Source: Rikenellaceae bacterium (GTDB lineage Bacteria; Bacteroidota; Bacteroidia; Bacteroidales; Rikenellaceae). From it: a stretch of DNA of 64,000 bases. The stretch lies in the NCBI GenBank assembly GCA_017936385.1, contig JAGBFQ010000023.1:62001-126000 (forward strand), read 5' to 3'. The notes beneath the pieces are model-generated. The model saw nothing but the letters and a program-made list of their open reading frames with translations, searched no databases and had not been told where the DNA came from. Position 1 is the first letter of the stretch. Each line of letters opens with the position of its first letter. Of the stretch, positions 9,901 through 17,062 are shown one piece after another. The position numbers and the translations under genes were made by a program.

Positions 9901-10002
9901 GGTATCATCGTAGGTACCTATTCGTCGGTATTCGTTGCAACTCCCGTTGCGTACGAGATGATGAAAAAACAAGACGAGAAGAAACTCAAAGAGGTGAAAT
10001 AA
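6994..10002 (+). CDS. secDF: Fused protein translocase subunit SecDF
   Basis: A 1002-residue inner-membrane protein that uses the proton gradient to pull exported proteins through SecYEG. One TM helix at about 7-28 precedes the SecD signature INLGLDLRGGMNVMLE, a large periplasmic domain and five TM helices with GMAVDANVIIYERIKEEL. The SecF half starts near residue 670 (GVDFSGGRAYVV, IGYSINDTVVIFDRI). SecD-SecF fusion is normal in Bacteroidota. At about residues 260-297 the periplasmic part carries a low-complexity Ala/Glu/Thr stretch with a repeated TEETA unit. It is a single gene with its own promoter and terminator; long open frames on the other strand are codon-bias shadows. Confidence 0.97.
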   Translation: MQNKGALKLLAVLFAIACAYQLSFTFVGKSVERKAAEYAAQFAPELQLQKEQAYLDSIKSKTVYNLGIVKFNYREVKEKEINLGLDLRGGMNVMLEISVEDVVRALSNDNQDPMFNQALAEARKAQQNSSDFISAFASSYEKLSGGAPLAYLFNTPELKEKITPQSTNAQVIEVLRAESESAIANSFNVLRSRIDRFGVAQPNIQRLENSGRILVELPGVKEPERVRKLLQGTASLEFWSTYNNSEIYPILAQANAELSKVNAAEAAQTEETATEETATEAAAEDAEGDLLAQLGDSTVNEAAARAAWEKQFPLFSKLNPSTYNGQVAPGPVVGIAMSYDTAAVNKMLSTPQIKAMLPRDLKLLWGVKGIDEDNTAFQLYAIKANTRDGKAPLDGGVITEAQATYSQTGSSAEVDMTMNSTGARTWARLTADNIGNSIAIVLDGYVYSAPMVHGEISGGRSQITGDFTIQEATDLANVLKSGKLPAPARIIQDTVVGPSLGAESISKGMMSFVIAFCLVLLYMGLFYSQAGWLANVALLCNVFFLIGILVSFGAVLTLPGIAGIVLTMGMAVDANVIIYERIKEELRAGKGLSAAVSDGFSNALSAILDGNITTIITGIVLFMFGTGPVQGFATTLIIGIITSLFCSIIITRLLIASRVEKGKSLKFSHKWSANFLSNTKIDFIKLRKVSYIISGVLIAATLISFAVRGFNYGVDFSGGRAYVVAFDQEVSDDQVREQLSTVFTGDDESFEVKQYGAGNQKRIVTQYLYDDQSDDATAKVNEMLHKALNPLFANSLTLDQFISTQEVEYGIIQSDKVGPSVARDIKVNSIISVLFSLLAIGLYIILRFKKWQWGMGAVVSLTHNALLVMGLYSLCYGLFPFTLEVDQSFIAAILTIIGYSINDTVVIFDRIREYQTLYPKRALRDNINNAINSTLSRTINTSGTTVVTLLAIIIFGGTVIRGFVVALLWGIIVGTYSSVFVATPVAYEMMKKQDEKKLKEVK

Positions 10003-10027
10003 TCACCTGCAAAGAGAAATATTTTCG

Positions 10028-10060
10028 AGAACATCCGCAAAGAGGTTTTGCGGATGTTCT
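10028..10060 (+). terminator. secDF terminator
   Basis: The stem AGAACATCCGCAA / TTGCGGATGTTCT is followed by seven T. The cdaA promoter begins almost at once. Confidence 0.9.
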
Positions 10061-10069
10061 TTTTTTGTG

Positions 10070-10077
10070 TAGATTTG
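10070..10077 (+). promoter_or_regulatory. -7 box (TAGATTTG) of cdaA
   Basis: It matches TAnnTTTG and lies 23 bp before the ATG, just after the secDF terminator. Confidence 0.55.
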
Positions 10078-10100
10078 TGGAGTGAAAAAACTTTGAAGCA

Positions 10101-10901
10101 ATGCTCGACTTCATAAATTTCGGAATAATCGACGTCATCGACATCGTAGCCGTAGCTTTGGGAATGTACTATATCTATAAGATGACCCGTGGTTCAGTAG
10201 CCATGAATATCATCATGGGTGTGGTATTTATCTATATTGTGTGGGTTGTCACACGGGCACTGAACATGGAATTGGTGTCGGCTATTCTGGGCGGTGTGAT
10301 TAACACGGGTATTATAGCTCTATTTATCTTGTTTCAGCCCGAGTTGCGCCAATTCTTGCAGAACGTAGGTATGAGCCAAAAGCGCAATGCGCTGTTGCGC
10401 CGTCTGTTTCCGTCAGGCAAAACCGCATCATTCGACAACACCCAACTGCTCAATGCTGTGGTGAATATGTCTGAGAGTAAGACGGGTGCACTGATTGTGC
10501 TGACTCAGGAGAGCGACCTTTCGCTGATTATCGATACGGGAATTGTGGTAGATGCGCAACTTTCGACTCCGCTGATTGAGAACCTGTTTTTCAAGAATTC
10601 GCCCCTGCATGACGGAGCGGTTATTGTCAATGGTGACCGTATTGTTGCGGCTCGTTGCGTGTTGCCTTCGACCCAGCAGAAGGTTCCCAAATCGACAGGT
10701 ATGCGTCACCGTGCAGCGCTTGGCATCAGCGACATTTCGGATGTCATTGTGATTGTTGTTTCGGAGGAGACGGGAGCCATTTCGATTGCCCACGACGGCC
10801 AGCTTAATCGAGGAATCGCCCCCGACCAACTGCGTAATGAGATAGCCCGTTACTATCGCCTAATACGCAAACAACAGCAAACCAAGCAAACCAAGAAATA
10901 A
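10101..10901 (+). CDS. cdaA: Diadenylate cyclase CdaA (c-di-AMP synthase)
   Basis: A 266-residue membrane protein that condenses two ATP into cyclic di-AMP. Three TM helices fill residues 1-75. A cytoplasmic DAC domain at about 100-240 carries the diagnostic SPLHDGAVIV (near 170) and GMRHRAALGISD (near 200) motifs. The second messenger controls osmotic and cell-wall homeostasis in other bacteria; the Bacteroidota targets are less well known. No CdaR regulator or glmM lies next to it, unlike in Firmicutes. It is monocistronic here, convergent with proA across a shared terminator. Confidence 0.95.
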   Translation: MLDFINFGIIDVIDIVAVALGMYYIYKMTRGSVAMNIIMGVVFIYIVWVVTRALNMELVSAILGGVINTGIIALFILFQPELRQFLQNVGMSQKRNALLRRLFPSGKTASFDNTQLLNAVVNMSESKTGALIVLTQESDLSLIIDTGIVVDAQLSTPLIENLFFKNSPLHDGAVIVNGDRIVAARCVLPSTQQKVPKSTGMRHRAALGISDISDVIVIVVSEETGAISIAHDGQLNRGIAPDQLRNEIARYYRLIRKQQQTKQTKK

Positions 10902-10905
10902 TAAC

Positions 10906-10940
10906 AAAAAATCGTAGAAGGTGTCCTTCTACGATTTTTT
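10906..10940. terminator. Bidirectional terminator between cdaA and proA
   Basis: A stem of about 16 bp (AAAAATCGTAGAAGG / CCTTCTACGATTTTT) with a 3-nt loop has A and T tracts on both sides, between convergent genes. Confidence 0.9.
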
Positions 10941-10941
10941 G

Positions 10942-12186
10942 TTAGTTACGGGTTTGTCCATTGCCCGTTATTATATATTTATAGGTAGTAAGTTCGCGCA
11001 AAGCCATAGGGCCTCGGGCGTGGAGTTTCTGGGTACTGATGCCAATTTCGGCACCGAAACCAAACTGTCCTCCATCGGTAAAAGCCGTCGAAACATTGAC
11101 ATACACACAAGCCGCATCCACACGCGAGATAAACAATTCGGCCGTGCGCGTGTTGTCGGTCACAATGGCCTCGCTGTGTCCCGACGAGTAGCGTGCAATA
11201 TGCTGGAGTGCCTGCTCTGCTGAGTCTACCGTGCGAATAGCCATTTTGTAATCGAGAAACTCCGTGCCGAAACTCTCTTCCGAAGCCTGCTGCAACAACT
11301 CCGCAGGGTAGCACCCCTCAAGAGCGGCATAGCTCTCCGCATCAGCATAAATCACCACTCTGCTCTCGGCCATGCGTGCACACACCTCGGGCAAATCCCC
11401 CAAGCGGCTACGATGGATTATCAAACAGTCCAAAGCATTGCAAACACTCACACGGCGCGTCTTGGCATTAGTTACGATGGCTGCGGCTATGTCCACATCA
11501 CCATCAATATCAAAATAGGTGTGAACAACCCCGGCTCCCGTTTCGATAACGGGCACTTGGGCATTCTCGCGGACATAGCGAATCAGCGAAGCACTGCCGC
11601 GCGGAATAACCACATCCACCTGCCCCACGGCCCTCAATAGCTGCTCGGTGTTGCTACGTTCGCAACCCAGCAACAACGCCGCATCACACGTCACATCACA
11701 CTCTGCGAGCGAACGGTGAATAATCTCGATAGCGGCAAGGTTCGTTTGGTAGGCATCACTTCCCCCCTTGAGTACGCATACATTGCCCGTCTTAAGACAA
11801 AGCGAAAACACATCGAAAGTCACATTGGGTCGAGCCTCATAAATCACGCCTACCACGCCCAGAGGTACACGACGGCGTGTAATGGTCATACCATTGGGGC
11901 GCGTCCACTGCTCCATCACCTCACCCACGGGCGAAGACAACCGAGCCACCGAGCGCATATCGTCGGCAATGGCACGGATACGTTCGGGAGTCAGGCGCAG
12001 GCGGTCGACCATCGGGTTTTCGGGCGACATTGCGGCAACATCTCGGTCGTTGGCAGCCATAAGCGCCGCCGTTGCGGCAACAATATTATCGGCCGTATGG
12101 TTCAGCACAAGGTTTATTTGTTCGACACCGAGAGCGGCAACTTCAATGGCTGCTCGGCGGGCTGTTTCAAAAACGGTCATACTCAT
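10942..12186 (-). CDS. proA: Glutamate-5-semialdehyde dehydrogenase
   Basis: The second step of proline synthesis: NADPH-dependent reduction of gamma-glutamyl phosphate. The 414-residue length is typical. Visible hallmarks are GVVGVIYEARPNVTFDVF, the KGGSDA loop, and VSVCNALDCLIIHRS around the catalytic cysteine. The ATG at 12186 shares one base with the proB stop codon (TGATG), so translational coupling is expected and this start is preferred over a TTG three bases upstream. It is the last gene of the proC-proB-proA operon. Confidence 0.97.
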   Translation of the reverse strand: MSMTVFETARRAAIEVAALGVEQINLVLNHTADNIVAATAALMAANDRDVAAMSPENPMVDRLRLTPERIRAIADDMRSVARLSSPVGEVMEQWTRPNGMTITRRRVPLGVVGVIYEARPNVTFDVFSLCLKTGNVCVLKGGSDAYQTNLAAIEIIHRSLAECDVTCDAALLLGCERSNTEQLLRAVGQVDVVIPRGSASLIRYVRENAQVPVIETGAGVVHTYFDIDGDVDIAAAIVTNAKTRRVSVCNALDCLIIHRSRLGDLPEVCARMAESRVVIYADAESYAALEGCYPAELLQQASEESFGTEFLDYKMAIRTVDSAEQALQHIARYSSGHSEAIVTDNTRTAELFISRVDAACVYVNVSTAFTDGGQFGFGAEIGISTQKLHARGPMALRELTTYKYIITGNGQTRN

Positions 12187-13271
12187 CAAACTGTTTCGAT
12201 ATACATATAATCATAGTGAACAATGGGTTTGGCTCCCTTGACTCCCAGCTGGCTGCGCGCCGTGTCGCTATCTATCGAAGCACGTCCCACGCCTATGGCT
12301 ACACCTCTGTGGTCAAATATGCGCACAATGTCGTCACGTTCGAAGTCACCCTCGACACGCACCACACCCACGGGCAGAATACTCGCTGCACGACTCTCAA
12401 GCACGGCTTGGCACGCGCCCTCATTAAGGTGAAGTTCACCCTTGGCAAAGCCCTCACTATGGGCAATCCACATTTTGACACCCGACGTCGTTTTGGCAGC
12501 AGGCTCAAAGCGGGTGCAGACAACATCCTTGTCACCTAACACCAAGTCGGTGAGGATTCCCGGACGGGTTCCGTTGGCGATAATCACCTCGATACCTTCG
12601 GCAGCCACCTTTTGCGAAATGCGACTCTTGGTACCCATACCACCACGGCCACACGACGAGCGCGAGGTTTGAATATATTGGTCGAGTCCCTGCCCTATCC
12701 CCACGCGGCGTACAACCTTCGAGGTGGGTTCTGCGGGGTTACCGTCGTAAATTCCATCAATATTGCTCAATATAATCAGTGCGTCGGCACCCATCATCGT
12801 ACACAGCAGTCCCGAAAGCTCGTCATTGTCGGTGAACATCAACTCCGACACCGAGATTGTATCGTTCTCGTTGACAATGGGGATTACCCCTCCGGCCAAC
12901 ATCGTCTCGACACAGTTGCGTTGATTGAGGTAGTGTCGACGGGTCGAAAGACTCTCCTTGGTTGTCAGTACCTGACCGCACACAATCCCCCACTGCTCAA
13001 ATAGGTCACAGTATCGGTTCATCAGACGCACCTGACCCACGGCCGAAAAGAGTTGTCGCGCCGACACGCTGTCGAGGTGTTCCATCGAATGCATCACGCC
13101 ACGACCCGAGGCCACGGCTCCCGACGACACCAAAATCACCTGCACACCCTCGGAGTGAAGGCGCGCAATTTGGTCGACCAGCGACGACATACGTGTAATG
13201 TCGGGCATCCCGTCAGCACGAGTCAGCACATTGCTGCCCACTTTGACAACGATTCTCTTATAGTTATTCAT
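12186..13271 (-). CDS. proB: Glutamate 5-kinase
   Basis: Phosphorylates L-glutamate in the first committed step of proline synthesis, and is usually feedback-inhibited by proline. 361 residues: an amino-acid-kinase domain with IVVKVGSNVLT at the start and VILVSSGAVASGR near 45, then a C-terminal PUA domain (about 270-355, GVVRVEGDFERDDIVRIFD). It sits 11 bp downstream of proC and overlaps proA by one base, so all three enzymes of the glutamate-to-proline route are made from one transcript. Confidence 0.97.
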   Translation of the reverse strand: MNNYKRIVVKVGSNVLTRADGMPDITRMSSLVDQIARLHSEGVQVILVSSGAVASGRGVMHSMEHLDSVSARQLFSAVGQVRLMNRYCDLFEQWGIVCGQVLTTKESLSTRRHYLNQRNCVETMLAGGVIPIVNENDTISVSELMFTDNDELSGLLCTMMGADALIILSNIDGIYDGNPAEPTSKVVRRVGIGQGLDQYIQTSRSSCGRGGMGTKSRISQKVAAEGIEVIIANGTRPGILTDLVLGDKDVVCTRFEPAAKTTSGVKMWIAHSEGFAKGELHLNEGACQAVLESRAASILPVGVVRVEGDFERDDIVRIFDHRGVAIGVGRASIDSDTARSQLGVKGAKPIVHYDYMYIETV

Positions 13272-13282
13272 AATTCTTAGCT

Positions 13283-14071
13283 CTATTTACTTGCTTTGAT
13301 ACCCTCGGCCACAGCCGCCGAAAAACCTTCGCGTTCCATAGCCTCCAAACCTCGCAGGGTGATACCTCCGGGGGTTGTTACTCGGTCTATTTCGCTTTGG
13401 GGCGAGGCTCCGCTGTGACGCAAAACGCTGAGCGCACCCTGCACCGTCTCAATCACCACGTCAAGTGCCATCCTCGGTTCTATGCCCGCGTCGACACCTG
13501 CACGACTCGCGGCGTCAATATATCGCAGGGCATAAGCAATGCCACACGATGCGAGAGCCGTAGCCGCCTGCATTTGCTCCTCGGCAATGTTGTAGACAAC
13601 ACCCAATGCACCGAATATTTGGTTAACCACACCGAGTTGCTCATCGCTTGCTCCGCTGTGCGCTACAAAAGTCACACTACATCCCACCGACACCGCGGTA
13701 TTAGGAATCACACGTAACAGCGCAGGCACACCCTTTGCACCTGCCAGCCACTCGCCATGAGTTGCAAAATCGACACCAGCAACGACCGACACAATGGCCA
13801 CTCGCTCTACGTCGATGTGGGGTGCAAGTTCATCCAACACACCTTGCAGCAGCCACGGCTTGACGGCTACCACCACAAGGTATGCCCCCTCAACGGCTTC
13901 AATATTGTTGCGCGTCGTGTGCACCCCTTCGGGCAGAGCGAGTCCCGCCTTGAGATGCGAAACGGTCACTCGGTCGGCGCTCAATATGCCTTTCGACACT
14001 ACACCTGCGGCTATTGCGGCACCCATATTTCCGCCACCGATGACGGCTATTTTGAGGTTTGTATTAATCAT
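13283..14071 (-). CDS. proC: Pyrroline-5-carboxylate reductase
   Basis: The last step of proline synthesis, reducing pyrroline-5-carboxylate with NAD(P)H. 262 residues: N-terminal Rossmann motif IAVIGGGNMGAAIAAG and the C-terminal dimerisation signature TPGGITLRGLEAME. First gene of proCBA. A short inverted repeat, TAGGCG-N9-CGCCTA at 14085-14105, lies 13 bp before its start codon and could act as an operator or 5' hairpin. Three tandem palindromic repeats fill the DNA further upstream. Confidence 0.97.
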   Translation of the reverse strand: MINTNLKIAVIGGGNMGAAIAAGVVSKGILSADRVTVSHLKAGLALPEGVHTTRNNIEAVEGAYLVVVAVKPWLLQGVLDELAPHIDVERVAIVSVVAGVDFATHGEWLAGAKGVPALLRVIPNTAVSVGCSVTFVAHSGASDEQLGVVNQIFGALGVVYNIAEEQMQAATALASCGIAYALRYIDAASRAGVDAGIEPRMALDVVIETVQGALSVLRHSGASPQSEIDRVTTPGGITLRGLEAMEREGFSAAVAEGIKASK

Positions 14072-14084
14072 AATCGGAATTATT

Positions 14085-14105
14085 TAGGCGACCCGAGGCC
14101 GCCTA
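14085..14105. promoter_or_regulatory. Short inverted repeat before proC
   Basis: Six-base arms TAGGCG / CGCCTA with a 9-nt loop, 13 bp upstream of the proC ATG. Role unknown. Confidence 0.35.
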
Positions 14106-14126
14106 TTTTCTATTGAGTATTTTAAT

Positions 14127-14478
14127 ATTGCGGAGGAATTTTTGTGCCGCGGGGTTCTGACGAGCGCGCAGCGTACTATACGTATGTGAGCAGCTCGGCA
14201 CGGTTCTCGCGGTGCAAATTTACTTGCAAGCCCTCCAATCAACGGCTAATATTGCGGAGGAAATTTTGTGCCGCGGGGTTCTGACGAGCGCGCAGCATAC
14301 TCTACGTATGTGAGCAGCTCAGCACGGTCCTCACGGTGCAAATTTACTTGCAAACCCTCCAATCAACGGCTAATATTGCGGAGGAAATTTTGTGCCGCGG
14401 GGTTCTGACGAGCGCGCAGCATACTCTACGTATGTGAGCAGCTCGGCACGGTTCTCGCGGTGCAAAATTTACCCGCAA
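14127..14478. repeat. Tandem array of three type-A palindromic repeats
   Basis: Three copies start at 14127, 14251 and 14375, a period of exactly 124 bp. Each copy is about 104 bp and folds on itself: ATTGCGGAGGAAATTTTG on one side against CAAAATTTACCCGCAA on the other, with the apex CAGCATAC...GTATGTGAG in the middle. About 20 bp (CCCTCCAATCAACGGCTAAT) separate copies. The array fills the 409-bp gap between proC and ychF; its last base is 2 bp from the ychF stop codon. A fourth copy is at 37597. No open frame of note is present. Confidence 0.85.
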
Positions 14479-14480
14479 GA

Positions 14481-15584
14481 TTAGACGTTAAAAAGGAAGT
14501 GCATAATATCCCCGTCCTGCACTACATACTCCTTGCCCTCGATGCCGATTTTGCCCTGCTCGCGGCAAGCCTTCTCCGAACCAAGCGACACATAATCAGC
14601 ATACTTGATAACCTCAGCACGGATGAAACCACGCTCAAAATCGGTGTGGATAATACCCGCCGCTTGGGGGGCTTTGATACCCTTGCGATAGGTCCAAGCA
14701 CGAGTCTCGTCGGGACCCGTGGTAAAGTAGGTTTCGAGGTTCAGCAGACGGTAAGCCGACTTAATCAGACGAGCCACACCCGACTCGCTCAAACCAACCT
14801 CCTCCAAGAACATCTGGCGCTCCTCGTAGGTTTCGAGTTCGGCAATGTCGGCCTCGGTAGCCGCAGCAACAATCAACAACTCGGCACCCTCCTCCTTGAT
14901 GGCCTCGCGCACCTGCTCAACATACTCGTTACCCGACACGGCACTCGCCTCGTCAACGTTACAAACGTACATTACGGGTTTGACAGTCAGCAGATTCAGC
15001 TCGGCGGCCAACTTTTCGTCCTCCTTGTTGTCGAGGTGAACGGTACGCGCACTCTTGCCTTGCTCCAAAGCCGCCTTATACTGCAACAGAATATCGCACA
15101 GGCGTTTAGCGGCTTTATCGCCACCCGTTTGGGCCTGCTTTTGGATTTTCGACAGACGATTTTCGACCGTTTCGAGGTCTTTGAGTTGAAGCTCTGTGTC
15201 GATGATTTCCTTATCACGCACGGGGTTGATAGAGCCGTCAACGTGAGTGATATTACCATTGTCGAAGCAACGCAGAACGTGGATAATGGCGTTGGTGTTA
15301 CGAATGTTATCAAGGAATTTGTTACCCAAACCCTCGCCTTTGGATGCACCTTTAACCAAACCGGCAATGTCCACAATCTCGATGGTCGTAGGGACAACCT
15401 TACGCGGGTTATCAATCTTAGCCAGGGCGGTCAGTCGCTCGTCGGGAACGGTGATTACACCCACGTTGGGTTCGATGGTACAGAAAGGGAAGTTCGCCGC
15501 TTGCGCCTTGGCGTTAGACAGCGAGTTGAAAAGTGTGGATTTGCCCACGTTGGGCAGGCCCACAATACCGCATTGAAGTGCCAT
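14481..15584 (-). CDS. ychF: Ribosome-binding ATPase/GTPase YchF
   Basis: An Obg-family P-loop NTPase (OLA1/YchF) that prefers ATP and binds ribosomes; linked to stress responses. 367 residues: G1 GLPNVGKSTLFNSLSNAKA at 9-27, G3 DIAGLVKGASKGEGLGN, G4-equivalent YVCNVDE, and a C-terminal TGS domain (about 280-365, IHTDFERGFIRAEVIKYADY). It lies 24 bp downstream of miaB and probably shares its transcript. The palindromic array begins 2 bp past its stop codon. Confidence 0.96.
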   Translation of the reverse strand: MALQCGIVGLPNVGKSTLFNSLSNAKAQAANFPFCTIEPNVGVITVPDERLTALAKIDNPRKVVPTTIEIVDIAGLVKGASKGEGLGNKFLDNIRNTNAIIHVLRCFDNGNITHVDGSINPVRDKEIIDTELQLKDLETVENRLSKIQKQAQTGGDKAAKRLCDILLQYKAALEQGKSARTVHLDNKEDEKLAAELNLLTVKPVMYVCNVDEASAVSGNEYVEQVREAIKEEGAELLIVAAATEADIAELETYEERQMFLEEVGLSESGVARLIKSAYRLLNLETYFTTGPDETRAWTYRKGIKAPQAAGIIHTDFERGFIRAEVIKYADYVSLGSEKACREQGKIGIEGKEYVVQDGDIMHFLFNV

Positions 15585-15608
15585 AAGTAGTTTATCTTCG
15601 TTTTGTTA

Positions 15609-16952
15609 TTATTCGATTTCCTGGCCCATCAGCGTTGCCGACGAGCAGTCTGTAACGCGCACACGAACGTAGTCGCCCACGCGGTGGTAGCGGCGGTCGA
15701 TAATCACCACCTTATTCTGAGAAGTGCGGCCGAACATCTTATCGTCGCTACGTTTGCTGGTGCCCTCCAACAAAATCTCGAACTCGCCACCCACATCGCG
15801 GCGGTTGGATTCCAACGACAACTCGTTTTGCAGGGCGATGATTTCGTTCAGACGGCGAATCTTCTCTTCGGGCGAAACATCGTCGGCCAAGTGGCGTGCC
15901 GAATAGGTGTTTGGCCGCTCCGAGTAGTGGAACATAAAGGCCGACGCATAGCCCACCTCACGCATAAGCGACAAGGTCATCTGGTGGTCCTCCTCGGTTT
16001 CGGTGCAGAAACCGGCAATGAGGTCGGTCGTGATGGCGCAGTCGGGGATATATTTGCGGATGGCCTCGATACGGCCCAAGTACCACTCACGAGTATATTT
16101 TCGGTTCATCAGAGCCAGCATACGGCTGCTACCCGATTGCGCAGGCAGGTGGATAGCGCGGCAGATATTGGGATAGGCAGCAATAACCTGCAACAACTCG
16201 TCGCTCATATCCTTGGGGTGCGAAGTCGAAAAGCGCACACGCAACAGAGGACTCACCTCGGCAACTTTGGCCATAAGTTCGGGGAATCCCACTTCGCCAC
16301 ACTTATAGGAGTTTACGTTCTGTCCGAGCAGTGTCACCTCGCGGTAGCCCGCTGCAAACAGTTCCTCAACCTCGTGGACAATGGTCTGCCAATCGCGGCT
16401 ACGCTCCGCACCACGGGTATAAGGCACCACGCAGTAGGCGCACATATTGTTACAGCCGCGCATGATGGACACGAAAGCCGTAACGCCATTCTTATCAAGA
16501 CGCACGGGCGAAATCTCGGCATAGGTCTCCTCGCGGCTCAGTTTGGTGTTAATACCCTTTTGTCCCTCGCGTGCCATACGAATCAGGTGCGGCAGGTCAC
16601 GGAAGGCATCGGGGCCGGCCACAACGTTCACCATCTCCTCGTCAAGCAGTCGTTCTTTGAGTCGCTCGGCCATGCATCCGATGATACCCACAATCAGTCC
16701 TTTGCGTGCACGTTTGTAACGGCGGAACTCATTGAGGCGTCCCCAGATACGTTGTTCGGCATTATCACGAATCGAGCAGGTATTTACCAGAATGACCTCG
16801 GCTTGGGCAATGTCCTCGGTATAGATATAACCCTCTTTTTGGAGAATCGCCAGCACCACTTCGCTATCGGCGAAGTTCATCTGGCAGCCATAGGTTTCGA
16901 TATGTACTTTGCATCCCGCGCCCACGGCGGGTCGTAAATTATTGATATTCAT
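15609..16952 (-). CDS. miaB: tRNA-2-methylthio-N6-dimethylallyladenosine synthase
   Basis: A radical-SAM methylthiotransferase that adds a methylthio group at C2 of i6A37 in tRNA. 447 residues: an N-terminal UPF0004 domain with the cluster cysteines (ETYGCQMNFADSEVV, VNTCSIRDNAEQRIW), the radical-SAM motif CNNMCAYC near 168, and a C-terminal TRAM domain from about 385. A TAnnTTTG promoter lies about 20 bp upstream. First gene of a miaB-ychF pair. Confidence 0.97.
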   Translation of the reverse strand: MNINNLRPAVGAGCKVHIETYGCQMNFADSEVVLAILQKEGYIYTEDIAQAEVILVNTCSIRDNAEQRIWGRLNEFRRYKRARKGLIVGIIGCMAERLKERLLDEEMVNVVAGPDAFRDLPHLIRMAREGQKGINTKLSREETYAEISPVRLDKNGVTAFVSIMRGCNNMCAYCVVPYTRGAERSRDWQTIVHEVEELFAAGYREVTLLGQNVNSYKCGEVGFPELMAKVAEVSPLLRVRFSTSHPKDMSDELLQVIAAYPNICRAIHLPAQSGSSRMLALMNRKYTREWYLGRIEAIRKYIPDCAITTDLIAGFCTETEEDHQMTLSLMREVGYASAFMFHYSERPNTYSARHLADDVSPEEKIRRLNEIIALQNELSLESNRRDVGGEFEILLEGTSKRSDDKMFGRTSQNKVVIIDRRYHRVGDYVRVRVTDCSSATLMGQEIE

Positions 16953-16971
16953 AAGTCACCGTTTATCCCGA

Positions 16972-16979
16972 CAAAGGTA
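16972..16979 (-). promoter_or_regulatory. miaB promoter -7 box (TACCTTTG)
   Basis: A perfect consensus on the minus strand with an upstream TTG 20 bp away, 19 bp before the miaB start codon. Confidence 0.75.
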
Positions 16980-17062
16980 CGGATTTTCTGCTATTTTAAC
17001 AAGCGATGAGAGCCAAACCGACAGGCTTAGTCTAAAAATTACACTCTTGCGGCAGAGTACGA

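Noticed and set aside
7162..9972. A 936-codon open frame on the minus strand opposite secDF.
   Set aside because: It lies wholly antisense to a clear SecDF gene, has no recognisable domain and a composition typical of a codon-bias shadow.
10942..12189. TTG at 12189 as the proA start.
   Set aside because: The ATG at 12186 overlapping the proB TGA is a better, coupled start.
14127..14478. Possible CRISPR array.
   Set aside because: The repeated unit is about 104 bp and palindromic, the intervening 20 bp are nearly identical, and no cas gene is present.
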